64,000 nucleotides of DNA from Spirochaetales bacterium Spiro_07 (GTDB lineage: Bacteria; Spirochaetota; Spirochaetia; Treponematales; Treponemataceae), in the NCBI GenBank assembly GCA_001603145.1, contig LVBI01000021.1, positions 1-64,000 of the forward strand, in the 5' to 3' direction. The notes below the pieces were generated by a model. It had not been told where the DNA came from. It was given only the letters and a program-made list of their open reading frames with translations, and ran no database searches. Shown here piece after piece: positions 49,155 through 58,259 of this stretch (its first letter is position 1; each line of letters opens with the position of its first letter). The translations under genes were made by a program, and so were the position numbers.

Positions 49155-50597
49155 ATGAGCGCACCAGATGCAACAAGCAAAAACCTTGAGGAGTTGACAC
49201 CTCGCGAGATTGTCAACCGCCTTGACAATTACATCATCGGGCAGCATAAGGCAAAGAAAGCTGTCGCCATTGCATTGCGCAACAGAACGCGCCGCCTGAA
49301 GCTTCCGAAAGACATAATGGAAGAAATTGCTCCGAAAAACATCTTGATGATTGGCCCGACCGGCGTTGGCAAAACCGAAATTGCACGGCGGCTTGCCAAG
49401 CTTTGCGGTGCGCCTTTCTTGAAAGTTGAAGCCACAAAATATACAGAAGTCGGCTACGTTGGCCGCGACGTTGAATCAATGATCCGCGACTTGATGGCTG
49501 TCGGCTATAACGTTGTAAAAGCTGAAATGCAAGAGCAGATGAAGTCTGCCGCTGAGGAAAAAGTAGAAGAAGCTTTGCTTGATTTGCTTCTTCCGGGCAG
49601 CAGCCCAAAGCAAAAGAATGACGTGCCGCCGTCAGAAATGAAGCTGCCAGCTTTCACTGATGTTACTCATTTTGAAGAGCCGCCGCAGCCACAAGCACAG
49701 ACAAGCGACATGTCTGAAACACGCGAAAAATTCAGGCAGATGCTTCGCGACGGCAAGCTTGAAGAGCGCGAAGTTGAGGTGAGCGTCAGCAGACGGCCAC
49801 AAGGCCCGACAATGGAAATCTTTGCAGGCGGCAACATTGAAGATCTTGAATCAACGATGATGAACCTTACGAACATGATTTCAGGCTCGCGCTCAAAGAA
49901 AAAGCTCGTCACTGTAAAAGAGGCGCGCGAAATTATCATAGCGGAGCAGCTTGATAAGATGATTGACCCTGACAAAGTCTGCGATGAAGCGAAAAAGCGC
50001 GTTGAGCAGATGGGCATCATATTTATAGATGAAATCGACAAAATCGCGGTCAGAGGCGAGCGCGGCGGCGGCCAGGACGTTTCACGCGAAGGCGTGCAGC
50101 GCGACATTCTGCCAATCGTTGAAGGCTCAAACGTAAACACAAGATACGGCGTTGTTGATACTACGCATATTCTGTTTATTGCGGCCGGTGCTTTTTCAGT
50201 TTCTAAGCCGAGCGATTTGATTCCTGAGCTTCAGGGCCGTTTTCCGCTCCGCGTTGAGCTTGAATCTTTGAATGCTGAAGATTTCAAGCGCATTCTGCTT
50301 GAGCCGAAAAACGCGCTGATCCGTCAGTATACGGAACTGCTTGCAACTGAAGGCGTGACAATCAAATTCAGCGACGAAGCAATCAACAGAATGAGCTCTC
50401 TTGCGGAAGAAGTCAACACGCGCATGGAAAATATCGGCGCCCGCCGTCTTCACACGATTATGGAGAATCTTCTTGAAGATTTGTCTTTTGAGGCAGATGC
50501 CCACGCCGGTGAGACAATCGAAATAACAGCAGATTATGTTGACGAGCATCTTAAAGACGTTGTTCAAGACCAAGATTTGTCAAAGTATATTCTGTAA
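49155..50597 (+). CDS. hslU: ATP-dependent protease ATPase subunit HslU
   Basis: 480 residues. AAA+ unfoldase of the Clp/Hsp100 group. Walker A is MIGPTGVGKTEIARRLAK, Walker B is MGIIFIDEIDKIAVRGERGG, pore loop and lid intact, I domain (about 110-245), ending DLSKYIL, the C-terminal tail that plugs into HslV. ATG immediately after the hslV stop with GAGGAG upstream. Confidence 0.97.
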   Translation: MSAPDATSKNLEELTPREIVNRLDNYIIGQHKAKKAVAIALRNRTRRLKLPKDIMEEIAPKNILMIGPTGVGKTEIARRLAKLCGAPFLKVEATKYTEVGYVGRDVESMIRDLMAVGYNVVKAEMQEQMKSAAEEKVEEALLDLLLPGSSPKQKNDVPPSEMKLPAFTDVTHFEEPPQPQAQTSDMSETREKFRQMLRDGKLEEREVEVSVSRRPQGPTMEIFAGGNIEDLESTMMNLTNMISGSRSKKKLVTVKEAREIIIAEQLDKMIDPDKVCDEAKKRVEQMGIIFIDEIDKIAVRGERGGGQDVSREGVQRDILPIVEGSNVNTRYGVVDTTHILFIAAGAFSVSKPSDLIPELQGRFPLRVELESLNAEDFKRILLEPKNALIRQYTELLATEGVTIKFSDEAINRMSSLAEEVNTRMENIGARRLHTIMENLLEDLSFEADAHAGETIEITADYVDEHLKDVVQDQDLSKYIL

Positions 50598-50643
50598 GAC
50601 CAAAACTCGAGTTTTGCGCCGTTATTATTATTTTGCAAGAATT

Positions 50644-50693
50644 TGTCATTGCCGTGCTCGCTCGAAGCTTCGCTACGAATGGCACGGCAATCT
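50644..50693. repeat. mosaic palindromic repeat, long GAAGCTTC variant
   Basis: TGTCATTGCCGTGC and GCACGGCAATCT are inverted repeats around a CTCGAAGCTTCGCTAC centre. Close relative of 4524-4572 and 28108-28154. Confidence 0.85.
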
Positions 50694-50771
50694 TATAGTA
50701 ATCTTAACAAGTTTTCCCAAGCGAAAACTTGCAGTGGTCGAATGTTTCGGAATCTCTGTACCGAATAATGC

Positions 50772-50835
50772 AGATGCTGAACCAAGTTCAGCATGACATT
50801 TAGCTAAGATTATCGGGTCAAGTCCGATAATGACA
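50772..50835 (+). repeat. two AGAT...ATGACA palindromes
   Basis: 50772-50798 has stem GCTGAA/TTCAGC; 50807-50835 has TATCGG/CCGATA. Compared with 4604 the latter has G-C changed to A-T on both sides. Confidence 0.85.
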
Positions 50836-50840
50836 TTTTT

Positions 50841-51622
50841 TTCTTTTCGCAATAGCTTAATCTACGTTGAAAGCATTATCTGCGAAAAGCGCCGATTTTG
50901 CTCCGCAAAATCTAAAGCATTTGTAAAAAAGCCCAATCGCAAACCCGCCTTTGTGCATCCTCTATACAAGTTTGCGTTTGTACAAAATCCCGGTAGTTTT
51001 CGCAAGGAAACTACGCGTTTTGTCAATTAAACTTCATTAATTAGAATAATCTGTCACAAAACGCAAACTTGCAGGGTTTTTCTTTTCGCGGTAGCTTAAT
51101 CTACATTGAAAGTCATTTCTGCGAAAAGTGACGATTTTGCTCCGCAAAATCTATAGCATTTGTAAAAAAGCCCAATCGCAAAACCGCCTTTGTGCATTCC
51201 GCCTTGCAGTTTTCTTTTCGCAGTAGCTTAATCTACGTTGGAAGCCCTTTTTGCGAAAAGCGACGATTTTGCAACGCAAAATCTAAAGCTTTTATAGAAT
51301 GACATTTTCCCCAAAAAGCAGTCTTTGTGCATCCTCTATGCAAGTTTGCGTTTGTACAAAATCCCGGTAGTTTTCGCAAGAAAACTATGCGTTTTGTCAA
51401 TTAAGCTTCATTAATTAGAATAATCTGTCACAAAACGCAAACTTGCAGGGTTTTTCTTTTCGCGGTAGCTTAGTCTACGTTGAAAGCATTATCTGCGAAA
51501 AGCGACGATTTTGCTCCGCAAAATCTAAAGCATTTGTAAAAAAGCCCAATCGCAAACCCGCCTTTGTGCATTCCGCCTTGCAGTTTTCGATAGAAAACTG
51601 CGCCGTTTTGCTCGATTAAGCC
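50841..51622 (+). repeat. tandem ~375-base duplication containing four CTTTTCGC units
   Basis: Units begin at about 50841, 51079, 51212 and 51456. Each reads CTTTTCGC, TAGCTTAATCTACGTTGAAA, filler, GCGAAAAG, then GATTTTGC/GCAAAATC hairpin, CTAAAGCATTTGTA. Between units 1-2 and 3-4 is an identical ~110-base block with arms CAAGTTTGCG and CGCAAACTTG. Unit 1 plus block plus unit 2 is repeated as unit 3 plus block plus unit 4, with about 90% identity, indicating a fairly recent duplication. Single units also occur at 58731 and, inverted, at 8363. Confidence 0.85.
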
Positions 51623-51653
51623 AGAAACAGTAAATTAAGCTCTTGCAAAACAC

Positions 51654-51680
51654 TTAAGTCTTTATTTTGTTTGCCGACAA
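51654..51680 (+). promoter_or_regulatory. sigma-28-like promoter of flgB operon
   Basis: TTAAGTCT (51654-51661), exactly 11 bases, GCCGACAA (51673-51680). The flagellar sigma-28 consensus is TAAAGTTT-N11-GCCGATAA, so 13 of 16 bases match with the right spacing. It lies 60 bases before the flgB ATG. Confidence 0.65.
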
Positions 51681-51739
51681 TGAAATTGTATGGAACTTTC
51701 TGCAATTTACGGTGATGTTTCATACAGGGTAGGTCAATT

Positions 51740-52153
51740 ATGAATAGTTTTACAAGAACAACTGACATGCTTCATAGGGCAATGGATGTAAGCACTTTGC
51801 GCTATCAGGTTACGGCAAACAACCTTGCAAATTCAGAAGTGCCGAACTACAAGCGCGTTGAAGTAAACTTTGAAAGCGAGCTTAAACGTGCTCTTGAAAC
51901 AGAAAAGAATCAGGGCGAAGCTTTCAAGATGCGCACGACAAACGAAAAGCATATTCAGTCAGAAGGTTTCCGCGATTACCGCACAGTTGAGCCACGCCGT
52001 GTGCGCGACTATTTAACTACCACAAAAGCTAATGGAAATAACGTTGATGCAGAAACAGAGGCAATGAATGTACTCAAGATTCAGCTCAACTATCAATTAT
52101 TGACTCAGTTGCAAACTTTTGAGTTCTCTCAAGTCAAATCTGTGTTAAAATAG
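51740..52153 (+). CDS. flgB: flagellar basal-body rod protein FlgB
   Basis: 137 residues. LHRAMDVSTLRYQVTANNLANSEVPNYKR-type opening (key: ANN-x-ANS-x-x-P-N-YKR) is the rod-protein N-terminal motif; the C terminus (VLKIQLNYQLLTQL) is the matching coiled-coil half. Forms the proximal rod of the periplasmic flagellum. First gene of the flgB-fliJ operon. GGGTAG precedes the ATG. Confidence 0.95.
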   Translation: MNSFTRTTDMLHRAMDVSTLRYQVTANNLANSEVPNYKRVEVNFESELKRALETEKNQGEAFKMRTTNEKHIQSEGFRDYRTVEPRRVRDYLTTTKANGNNVDAETEAMNVLKIQLNYQLLTQLQTFEFSQVKSVLK

Positions 52154-52160
52154 GAGTTAG

Positions 52161-52619
52161 ATGATGGGTCTTTTTTCAAGTATTAATATTGCTGCAACAG
52201 GAATGAGCGTTGAACGCTTGCGAACCGACGTTATATCGGATAATATAGCTAATGCGTCTACTACAAGAACGCAGGACGGCGGACGCTTCAAGCGTTCTCG
52301 TGTAGTGCTTCAGCCAATAAATGAAGAGCTGACATGGCGCGGTCCTTTCGTTTCAGACGAAATGGATAAAGGCCTCGGCCAGGGTGTGCGCGTTTCTAAA
52401 ATCGTTAAAGACGATTCACCAGGACGCCTTGTTTATGATCCGCAGCACCCGGATGCAATTCTTAGCGGACCGAATGCTGGATATGTTGAGTATCCTAATG
52501 TTAATATAGTTAATGAAATGGTAGACTTAATTGCTGCCAATCGTGCATATGAAGCAAATTCATCTGTTGTTCAGGGCTCAAAAGAAATGTTCATGAAAGC
52601 CCTTGAAATCGGGAGGTAA
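52161..52619 (+). CDS. flgC: flagellar basal-body rod protein FlgC
   Basis: 152 residues (or 151 if the second of two consecutive ATGs, 52164, is used; its spacing to GGAG is better). SSINIAATGMSVERLRTDVI and SDNIANASTTRTQDG are rod signatures, VEYPNVNIVNEMVDLIAANR and AYEANSSVVQGSKEMFMKAL the conserved end. Adjacent rod component. Confidence 0.96.
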   Translation: MMGLFSSINIAATGMSVERLRTDVISDNIANASTTRTQDGGRFKRSRVVLQPINEELTWRGPFVSDEMDKGLGQGVRVSKIVKDDSPGRLVYDPQHPDAILSGPNAGYVEYPNVNIVNEMVDLIAANRAYEANSSVVQGSKEMFMKALEIGR

Positions 52620-52622
52620 TAG

Positions 52623-52970
52623 ATGATTACTAGCTTGGGCACATTGTCTATGATCCGAACTGATCCGGCACATATCGGAGCAGAGCCGCTGACATCGATG
52701 ATGACGCAAGATATTAGAAGAAAGCAGGAAACTGAAACCGGCAAAACACGCGGTGCTTTTGAGCAGTACCTTTTGAATGCGGTCAATTCGGTTAATGATA
52801 AGCAGATGGCAAGCGATGCAATCGCTCAGCAGTTGATTACCGACCCGGATTCAGTTGATGTTCATGATGTTACAATTGCAATGGCAGAAGCAAGTCTTTC
52901 GCTTAATCTGGCGCAGACAGTCATTGACAGAGTTATTAAAGATTGGAATGAAATTACTACCACACGGTAA
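52623..52970 (+). CDS. fliE: flagellar hook-basal body protein FliE
   Basis: 115 residues. The C-terminal half (FEQYLLNAVNSVNDKQMASD, VDVHDVTIAMAEASLSLNLA, VIDRVIKDWNEI) is the FliE domain that joins the MS ring to the rod. GGGAGGTAATAG is an ideal ribosome site. Follows flgC by 3 bases. Confidence 0.93.
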   Translation: MITSLGTLSMIRTDPAHIGAEPLTSMMTQDIRRKQETETGKTRGAFEQYLLNAVNSVNDKQMASDAIAQQLITDPDSVDVHDVTIAMAEASLSLNLAQTVIDRVIKDWNEITTTR

Positions 52971-53051
52971 GGAATAAAACTTTGAAAGAAGGCAGAAACA
53001 AACTGAATAGTAAGTTTCTCATTCGATATGTTCGTTCACGGGAGGGGTGTC

Positions 53052-54758
53052 ATGAACGAATGGCTTAAAAAGCTGTTAGGACAAATTAAAGAGTTATGGT
53101 CTAAGTGGACCGTAGTGCAGCGTGCAATACTGATTGGTATTGTTGCTGTTGTAATCGTTGCGCTTGTTTTAGTTACACGCATTTCCGCAAAACCGTCTTC
53201 TGTTCCGCTGTTTTCTACAGCAATCACAGACGAAGCTGCACGCGACAGAATCATGGTTCGTCTTGGTGAAGAGAACGTTGAATCGCAAGTAAATGCAGCC
53301 GGTGTCATCTCTGTTAAAGATGAAGCTACCGCGCGCCGCATGCGTTCAATCCTCATCAGAGAAGACTTGGTTCCTTCTTCTGTAGATCCGTGGGCTTTGT
53401 TCGACATTGACCGCTGGTCAACAACAGATTTTGAGCGCAACGTCAACTTGCGCCGTTCAATTACGGAAGTTGTAAAGCAGCACATTGAAGCTCTTGATGA
53501 CGTAGACCGCGCCAATGTAGTAGTTACAATGCCTGAAAACACGCTTTTTGCCGAAGACCAGAATCCGGTAACGGCGAGCGTAGTTCTTTATACAAAGCCG
53601 GGCAGCGACCTTACTACAAACAGAAAGAAGGTCGAAGGCGTTCAGAAGATTATCCTTAAAGCTGTAGAAGGCCTCAAGGCTGAAAATATCGTAATTTCAG
53701 ATTCTGCCGGAAACATTTTGAACGACTTTGAAGGCATGGCTGAAATTGACAACGTTTCTGTTACAGAAAAAGAGCAAAAGCTCATTCAGAAACAAGAAGC
53801 CGTTTACCGTGCAAAAGTCTTGAACGCTTTGCAGCAGACTTTCGGCAATGACCGTGTCCGCGACTTGAACATCAAGATTGACATGGACATGTCAAAGCAG
53901 AAAATCGAAGCCAAAGAATATTCTCCGATTGTCATTAAAGCTGACAACCCGGATACACCATACGACGACTCTGAAATCGTTCCGTCTGTTACAATTTCTT
54001 CTGAAGAAGTTCACAAGGAATGGAAAGGAACAGGCTATAACCCTGAAGGACCGGCCGGCGTTGAAGGCCAGAACCCGCCTGTTTATTCAGATATGTCTAA
54101 CTTGTACGGCGTTTCAACAGAAAGCGGCGTAAAGAAGAACGAAGTTATCAACGAACGTCAGGTTTCTTCTGAAAAGCGCCCTTCAATTGACCGTGTTACA
54201 GTTTCTGTAAACATTGACGGTACATGGAAAAAGAAATATGATGAAACCGGCAAGCTTGTAGTTCTTCCGAACGGCTCTATCGACAGAGAATATCTGCCGG
54301 TGCCTGATGATGACATTGCAAAGGCAACTTTGCTTGTTCAGAATGCAATCGGCTACGACCGTTCGCGCGGCGATTCTGTTTCTGTTGTCTGCATTCAGTT
54401 TGACCGTACAAAAGAGTTTAACGAAGAAGATGCAGCATATCTGAGACAGCAGGAAACACGCAGAACCTTGCTTATTACCGGAATCGGTCTCGCTATATTG
54501 CTCGTGGCTTTTATTCTCTTCCGTATTATCAGCCGCGAAATGGAACGCCGCCGCCGTCTCAAGGAAGAAGAGATTCTGCGCCGGCATCAGGCAGAGCGCG
54601 AACGTGCTTTGTGGGAAGCAGAGCAGCAGGGCATGGAAGTATCTATGTCTGTTGAAGAACGGAAGCGCCTTGAATTGCAGGAAAATGCAATCTCTATGGC
54701 AAAAGAACACCCTGAAGATGTGGCCTTGCTTATTCGCACATGGCTGATGGAGGAATAG
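53052..54758 (+). CDS. fliF: flagellar MS-ring protein FliF
   Basis: 568 residues from the ATG at 53052, preceded by GGAGGGG. Span 1 (AILIGIVAVVIVALVLVTRI), ring-building periplasmic domain (LFSTAITDEAARDRIMVRLG, ARRMRSILIREDLVPSSVDP), span 2 (LLITGIGLAILLVAFILFRI) near residue 480, and the C-terminal FliG-binding tail (EDVALLIRTWLMEE). Forms the ring on which the rotor is built. The stop is followed 1 base later by fliG. Confidence 0.96.
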   Translation: MNEWLKKLLGQIKELWSKWTVVQRAILIGIVAVVIVALVLVTRISAKPSSVPLFSTAITDEAARDRIMVRLGEENVESQVNAAGVISVKDEATARRMRSILIREDLVPSSVDPWALFDIDRWSTTDFERNVNLRRSITEVVKQHIEALDDVDRANVVVTMPENTLFAEDQNPVTASVVLYTKPGSDLTTNRKKVEGVQKIILKAVEGLKAENIVISDSAGNILNDFEGMAEIDNVSVTEKEQKLIQKQEAVYRAKVLNALQQTFGNDRVRDLNIKIDMDMSKQKIEAKEYSPIVIKADNPDTPYDDSEIVPSVTISSEEVHKEWKGTGYNPEGPAGVEGQNPPVYSDMSNLYGVSTESGVKKNEVINERQVSSEKRPSIDRVTVSVNIDGTWKKKYDETGKLVVLPNGSIDREYLPVPDDDIAKATLLVQNAIGYDRSRGDSVSVVCIQFDRTKEFNEEDAAYLRQQETRRTLLITGIGLAILLVAFILFRIISREMERRRRLKEEEILRRHQAERERALWEAEQQGMEVSMSVEERKRLELQENAISMAKEHPEDVALLIRTWLMEE

Positions 54759-54759
54759 A

Positions 54760-55818
54760 ATGGCTACCACAACGACAACTTCTAAAGAGAAATCTAATTC
54801 TAAGAAGGTCAAAGATTACAAAAGCCTTACCGGAAAGCAGAAGGCTGCAATCTTCCTTGTTTCTCTTGGTTCAGAAATATCTGCTGAAATCTTCAAGCAC
54901 TTGCGCGAAGATGAAATTGAGACGCTCACTTTTGAGATTGCGCGTCTTGAGAGCGTTGAAGCTGATTTCAAAGATGCCGTTCTTGAAGAGTTTCAGGAAC
55001 TCATGCAGGCACAGAACTTTATCACTTCTGGTGGTATCGACTACGCCCGCGAGTTGTTGGAAAAATCTTTGGGCAGCCAGAAAGCGATTGACATCATCAA
55101 CCGCCTTACAAGCAGCCTTCAGGTTCGTCCGTTCGACTTTATCCGCCGAACAGACCCGGCGCATTTGCTGAACTTTATTCAGCAGGAACACCCGCAGACT
55201 GTTGCGCTTATTCTTGCTTATCTTGAGCCGAACAAGGCTTCATATATTTTGCAGAACATTCCTGAAGAGCTTCAGAGTGATGTTGCCCGCCGTATTGCAA
55301 CGATGGACCGTACATCACCGGATGTTCTCCGCGAAGTTGAGCGCGTTCTTGAGAAGAAGCTTTCGAGCTTGTCAAGCGAAGACTACACCGCTGCCGGTGG
55401 TGTTGAAAGCATCGTTGAGATTCTTAACCTTGTTGACCGTTCTTCTGAAAAAACGATTATCGAATCTTTGGAAGAAGAAGATCCGGATTTGGCAGAAGAA
55501 ATCAAGAAACGCATGTTCGTATTCGAAGACATCGTTATGCTCGACGACCGCGCTATCCAGAAAGTTATGCGCGAAGTCGATACGCAGGAACTCGCAAAAG
55601 CGCTTAAAGCTGTTGATACCGAAGTTCAGGATAAGATCTTCCGCAACATGTCTAAACGTGCGGCGGCAATGCTTAAAGAAGATATGGAATTCATGGGACC
55701 GGTACGCTTGAAAGACGTTGAAGAGTCTCAGCAGAAGATTGTTTCTACAATCAGACGCCTTGAAGATTCCGGCGAAATCGTCATTGCACGTTCTGGCGAA
55801 GACGAACTTGTTGTATAA
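54760..55818 (+). CDS. fliG: flagellar motor switch protein FliG
   Basis: 352 residues. Three FliG domains: AAIFLVSLGSEISAEIFKHL, then LLNFIQQEHPQTVALILAYL with the EHPQT motif, then MFVFEDIVMLDDRAIQKVMR with the conserved charges that interact with the stator MotA. Rotor torque ring at the cytosolic face. A basic N-terminal extension of about 25 residues (KEKSNSKKVKDY) is a treponemal feature. Start 1 base after fliF. Confidence 0.96.
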   Translation: MATTTTTSKEKSNSKKVKDYKSLTGKQKAAIFLVSLGSEISAEIFKHLREDEIETLTFEIARLESVEADFKDAVLEEFQELMQAQNFITSGGIDYARELLEKSLGSQKAIDIINRLTSSLQVRPFDFIRRTDPAHLLNFIQQEHPQTVALILAYLEPNKASYILQNIPEELQSDVARRIATMDRTSPDVLREVERVLEKKLSSLSSEDYTAAGGVESIVEILNLVDRSSEKTIIESLEEEDPDLAEEIKKRMFVFEDIVMLDDRAIQKVMREVDTQELAKALKAVDTEVQDKIFRNMSKRAAAMLKEDMEFMGPVRLKDVEESQQKIVSTIRRLEDSGEIVIARSGEDELVV

Positions 55819-55840
55819 TAATGAAGCACTATGGCTGTCG

Positions 55841-55859
55841 CCCCGAACAATTTTCGGGG
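55841..55859 (+). terminator. hairpin after fliG, partial terminator candidate
   Basis: CCCCGAA (55841-55847) pairs with TTCGGGG (55853-55859), followed by TCTGCC rather than Ts. It could attenuate between fliG and fliH in a 165-base gap that is unusually long for this operon. Confidence 0.4.
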
Positions 55860-55983
55860 TCTGCCTGTGCAGATTGATTTAATAAGCATGGCGGAAATTC
55901 CGCCGTGTCTTGTGCTTTTTCAGCACGAACCAATTAAGCGGCTTTCATGCCGCTGTCTAAGTTTCTAAGAGGGGTCATGTATC

Positions 55984-56916
55984 ATGGCAAAAGCAGTATT
56001 CAGACCGAATGAGATTACACCTGTAACAGATAAGATTATGCTCAAGCTTTCTCACAACTTCGAAGAAGAGGAAGAGAAAGAAGTTGAAGAAGTTGAGCCT
56101 GAATATACAGGCCCTACTGTAGAAGAATTAAAAGCCCAGGCTGATGAATTCCGTGCAAAATGGGAACTCGAAAAGCAAGAACTCTTAGACAGCGCAAAAG
56201 CTCAGGCAGACCGCATCATAAAAGATGCTGAGCAGACTGCTTTTGAAGAGGTTAAGCGTCAGACAACGCAGGGCCAGATTCAAAAGACATCTGCTGAAAA
56301 CGAAGCTGCTGCCATTCTTGCAGATGCAAAGGCTAAGGCCGATGCAATGCTTGAAGAAGCAAACGCCAAGCGCGAAGAACTGACCTCAACAGCGCGCCAG
56401 GAAGGCTATGACGCCGGCCACGAAGAAGGCTATAAAGAAGGCAAGGCTGAAGTTGACCGTCTTATTGACCGCCTGCACCTTATGATTGAAAAAATCATGG
56501 ATAAGCGTGTTCAGATTCTTTCAGAGACAGAGCAGCAGATTGTTGACCTTGTTCTTCTTATGACTAGAAAAATCGTCAAGGTTATCTCTGAAAATCAGCG
56601 CAACGTCGTTATGTCGAACATCGTTCATGCTTTGCGCAAGGTCAAAGGCCGCGGCGACGTTCTTATCCGCGTAAACATGGCGGAACTTGCACTTACAAGC
56701 GAACACACAAAAGAATTCTTGCAGTCTGTTGAAAACGTAAAGAACATCACGATTGTAGAAGACTCTGCTGTAGACAAGGGCGGCTGTATCATTGAAACTG
56801 ATTTCGGTTCAATCGATGCACGCATCTCAAGCCAGCTCGGCGAACTTGAGCAGAAGATACTTGAAATTTCACCTGTTAAGTCAAGCGTCAAACCGGCAAT
56901 TCCAACGGAAAGCTAA
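55984..56916 (+). CDS. fliH: flagellar assembly protein FliH
   Basis: 310 residues. Acidic N terminus, a long coiled coil (about 45-175, EFRAKWELEKQELLDSAKAQ and GYDAGHEEGYKEGKAEVDRL), and the C-terminal FliH/V-ATPase-like part (VDLVLLMTRKIVKVISENQR, GRGDVLIRVNMAELALTSEH). It regulates the FliI ATPase. GAGGGG lies 10 bases before the ATG. Starts 165 bases after fliG. Confidence 0.93.
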   Translation: MAKAVFRPNEITPVTDKIMLKLSHNFEEEEEKEVEEVEPEYTGPTVEELKAQADEFRAKWELEKQELLDSAKAQADRIIKDAEQTAFEEVKRQTTQGQIQKTSAENEAAAILADAKAKADAMLEEANAKREELTSTARQEGYDAGHEEGYKEGKAEVDRLIDRLHLMIEKIMDKRVQILSETEQQIVDLVLLMTRKIVKVISENQRNVVMSNIVHALRKVKGRGDVLIRVNMAELALTSEHTKEFLQSVENVKNITIVEDSAVDKGGCIIETDFGSIDARISSQLGELEQKILEISPVKSSVKPAIPTES

Positions 56917-56918
56917 AC

Positions 56919-58259
56919 ATGTCTACAATTTTCGACAAATATATAGAAAGCATAAAGAACACCGAAACTATTCTCTATAACGGTGTCGTTTCTAAAGTGC
57001 GCGGCATGCTCATCGAAAGCACCGGCCCGCAGTCGGTTATCGGTGAAATCTGCCATATAATTGTGCCGTCAACAGGCGAATCTGTTGTTGCAGAAGTAAT
57101 CGGTTTGAACGGCACGACAGTACAGCTTATGACTTTTGCCGACACAAAGGGCATCGAAATCGGAAGCAAGGTAGTTGCTTCCGGCTCTGTTTTAAAAGTG
57201 GGTGTAGGCAAAGACCTTATGGGCAGAGTTCTTGACTGTATGGGCAAGGCCACAGACGGCAAGCCTGACATTGTGCCTGAAGCTTATTACCCGGCAGTGG
57301 CAAGCCCGCCTGACCCGATGAGCCGCAAATCAATTGAAAAACGCGTAGTTACAGGCGTAAGAGCAATCGACTCATTGCTTGCAGTGGGCGAAGGCCAGCG
57401 TTTAGGCATTTTCGCCGGTTCTGGCGTGGGCAAGTCTACGCTTTTGGGCATGATTGCGCGCAACACCACCGCAGACGTAAACGTAATTGCACTTATCGGC
57501 GAGCGCGGACGCGAAGTTATAGACTTTATCAACAGAGATTTGGGCGAAGAAGGCTTAAAACACTCAATCGTAGTTTCTGCAACTTCAGACACATCGCCGC
57601 TTTCGCGCATACGCGGTGCATACACTGCAACAGCAATCGCTGAATATTTCAGAGACCAAGGCAAGAAAGTAATGCTGATGTTCGATTCAGTTACGCGTTT
57701 TGCAAAAGCACAGCGCGAAGTTGGTCTTGCCATAAATGAGCCGCTCGCTCAGAGAGGCTATACTTCAAGCGTTTACGAAACGTTGCCAAAGCTTCTTGAG
57801 CGGCCGGGCATTACACAGAAAGGCTCGATTACGGCGTTCTACACAGTTTTGGTAGACGGCGATGAAATGGACGAACCGATTTCAGATACAGTCCGCGGTA
57901 TTCTCGATGGTCATATAGTGCTTAGCAGAAAGCTTGCGCAGACAAGGCATTACCCTGCAATTGATGTGCTCGCTTCGATAAGCCGTCTTGCACGCCGCGT
58001 TTCTGGCACAGAAACACGCAAGGCTTGCGATTATATCCGTAAGCTCATGGCCGTTTATGCCGAGCAGGAAGACATCATCAATGTTGGTGCGTACCAGAAA
58101 GGCACAAACCCTGTAATTGATGAAGCGATTGACGCTCATGACGCAATCGAAGAATTCCTCATGCAAGAAGAAACTGAAACAGTTACCATCGAAGATACGA
58201 TGAACAAATTTGCTGAACTTGCTCACATCGAAATTCCTAAGGAAGAGTATGAAGCGTGA
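56919..58259 (+). CDS. fliI: flagellar export ATPase FliI
   Basis: 446 residues, F1-like. Walker A LGIFAGSGVGKSTLLGMIAR, Walker B VMLMFDSVTRFAKAQREVGL, and the SITAFYTVLVDGDEMDEPIS segment near the catalytic Glu. Energises export of rod, hook and filament subunits. Begins 2 bases after fliH; ends overlapping fliJ (GTGA). Confidence 0.97.
   Translation: MSTIFDKYIESIKNTETILYNGVVSKVRGMLIESTGPQSVIGEICHIIVPSTGESVVAEVIGLNGTTVQLMTFADTKGIEIGSKVVASGSVLKVGVGKDLMGRVLDCMGKATDGKPDIVPEAYYPAVASPPDPMSRKSIEKRVVTGVRAIDSLLAVGEGQRLGIFAGSGVGKSTLLGMIARNTTADVNVIALIGERGREVIDFINRDLGEEGLKHSIVVSATSDTSPLSRIRGAYTATAIAEYFRDQGKKVMLMFDSVTRFAKAQREVGLAINEPLAQRGYTSSVYETLPKLLERPGITQKGSITAFYTVLVDGDEMDEPISDTVRGILDGHIVLSRKLAQTRHYPAIDVLASISRLARRVSGTETRKACDYIRKLMAVYAEQEDIINVGAYQKGTNPVIDEAIDAHDAIEEFLMQEETETVTIEDTMNKFAELAHIEIPKEEYEA

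Larger units (their letters stand above)
50598..51739. other. 1.1-kb gene-free gap filled with repeats
   Basis: No gene. From left to right: a long palindromic repeat (50644-50693), a small hairpin (CAAGTTTTC/GAAAACTTG, 50709-50731), two AGAT...ATGACA palindromes (50772-50835), then two tandem ~375-base copies (50841-51622) each holding two CTTTTCGC hairpin units, then the flgB promoter. It separates the hslVU and flagellar operons. Confidence 0.85.

Noticed and set aside
50841-51622. CRISPR array
   Set aside because: Units are 130-240 bases and differ internally, and there are no short identical repeats with unique spacers or cas genes.
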